This document shows positions 6,041 through 6,247 of a stretch of 6,247 bases of DNA, in pieces (the stretch's first letter is position 1; each line of letters opens with the position of its first letter). The stretch spans positions 7,168 through 13,414 of the forward strand of contig DDUX01000091.1 of the NCBI GenBank assembly GCA_002345025.1, in the 5' to 3' direction. Below the pieces are notes generated by a model. It had not been told where the DNA came from, searched no databases, and worked only from the letters and a program-made list of their open reading frames with translations. A program made the translations under genes and the position numbers. Source of the DNA: Candidatus Accumulibacter iunctus. GTDB taxonomy: Bacteria; Pseudomonadota; Gammaproteobacteria; Burkholderiales; Rhodocyclaceae.

Positions 6041-6247
6041 ATGCGCATCCTGCTGCTCTGCCATGCTTTCAACAGCCTCAGCCAGCGCCTCTACTGCGAG
6101 CTGGCCGGGCGCGGTCACCAGTTGTCGGTCGAGTACGACGTCGCCGATTCGGTGACCGACGAGGCGGTGGCGCTGTTCCGTCCCGATCTGATCATTGCCC
6201 CTTACCTGCGGCGGGCGATTCCGGCAACGATCTGGCGCCAGCACTGC
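6041..6247 (+). CDS. hypX: HypX/HoxX, N-terminal part (aerobic CO-ligand synthesis), 3' truncated by window
   Basis: The first 69 codons of an open frame run off the window end. HypX has a formyl-tetrahydrofolate transferase-like N-terminal domain and an enoyl-CoA hydratase-like C-terminal domain. It converts the formyl group of N10-formyl-THF, through formyl-CoA, into CO for the hydrogenase iron. The visible start MRILLLCHAFNSLSQRL matches the HypX signature H-A-F-N-S-L-x-Q-R as I know it. The segment DEAVALFRPDLIIAPYLRRAIP fits the first Rossmann-like unit of the formyltransferase fold. ATG 6041 lies 13 bp after the hypE stop and has only a weak ribosome site, so it may depend on ribosomes finishing hypE. 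The active-site and hydratase parts are outside the window. Confidence 0.9.
   Translation, partial: MRILLLCHAFNSLSQRLYCELAGRGHQLSVEYDVADSVTDEAVALFRPDLIIAPYLRRAIPATIWRQHC

Overview
The window is the inner part of a [NiFe]-hydrogenase maturation (hyp) operon. All genes are on the + strand and nearly end to end: the 3' end of hypA, then complete hypB, hypF, hypC, hypD and hypE, then the 5' end of hypX (hoxX). Essentially the whole window is coding. The only gap of any size is about 58 bp between hypC and hypD. No mobile element, RNA gene, CRISPR array or convincing promoter is visible.

Organism: the sequence is very GC-rich with strong G/C preference at third codon positions. The order hypA-B-F-C-D-E-X is, from memory, that of the hyp cluster of Cupriavidus necator and some other aerobic H2-oxidising proteobacteria. 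A high-GC betaproteobacterium (Cupriavidus-, Rhodocyclaceae- or Accumulibacter-like) is a reasonable inference, but nothing here fixes the genus. HypX suggests that the hydrogenase is made in the presence of oxygen.

Layout: hypA tail 1-129; hypB 146-1213, with an N-terminal Cys nickel motif and a long His-rich linker; hypF 1215-3515, one base after hypB; hypC 3529-3777, GTG start; a hairpin plus T-run at the hypC stop codon, then an 11-codon mini-ORF ending on the hypD start; hypD 3836-4981; hypE 4978-6027, GTG start overlapping the hypD stop as GTGA; hypX from 6041 past the window end.

How the genes work together (family knowledge): HypF makes a carbamoyl-adenylate and passes the carbamoyl group to the C-terminal Cys of HypE, which dehydrates it to a thiocyanate. 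The HypC-HypD complex holds the iron, receives the cyanides and the CO, and passes the Fe(CN)2CO unit to the large-subunit precursor. HypX supplies CO from a formyl group under aerobic conditions. HypA and HypB then insert nickel. Every catalytic motif I checked in the complete genes is present, so the pathway looks functional. I did not find an undescribed system. The least ordinary part is the hypC-hypD junction.
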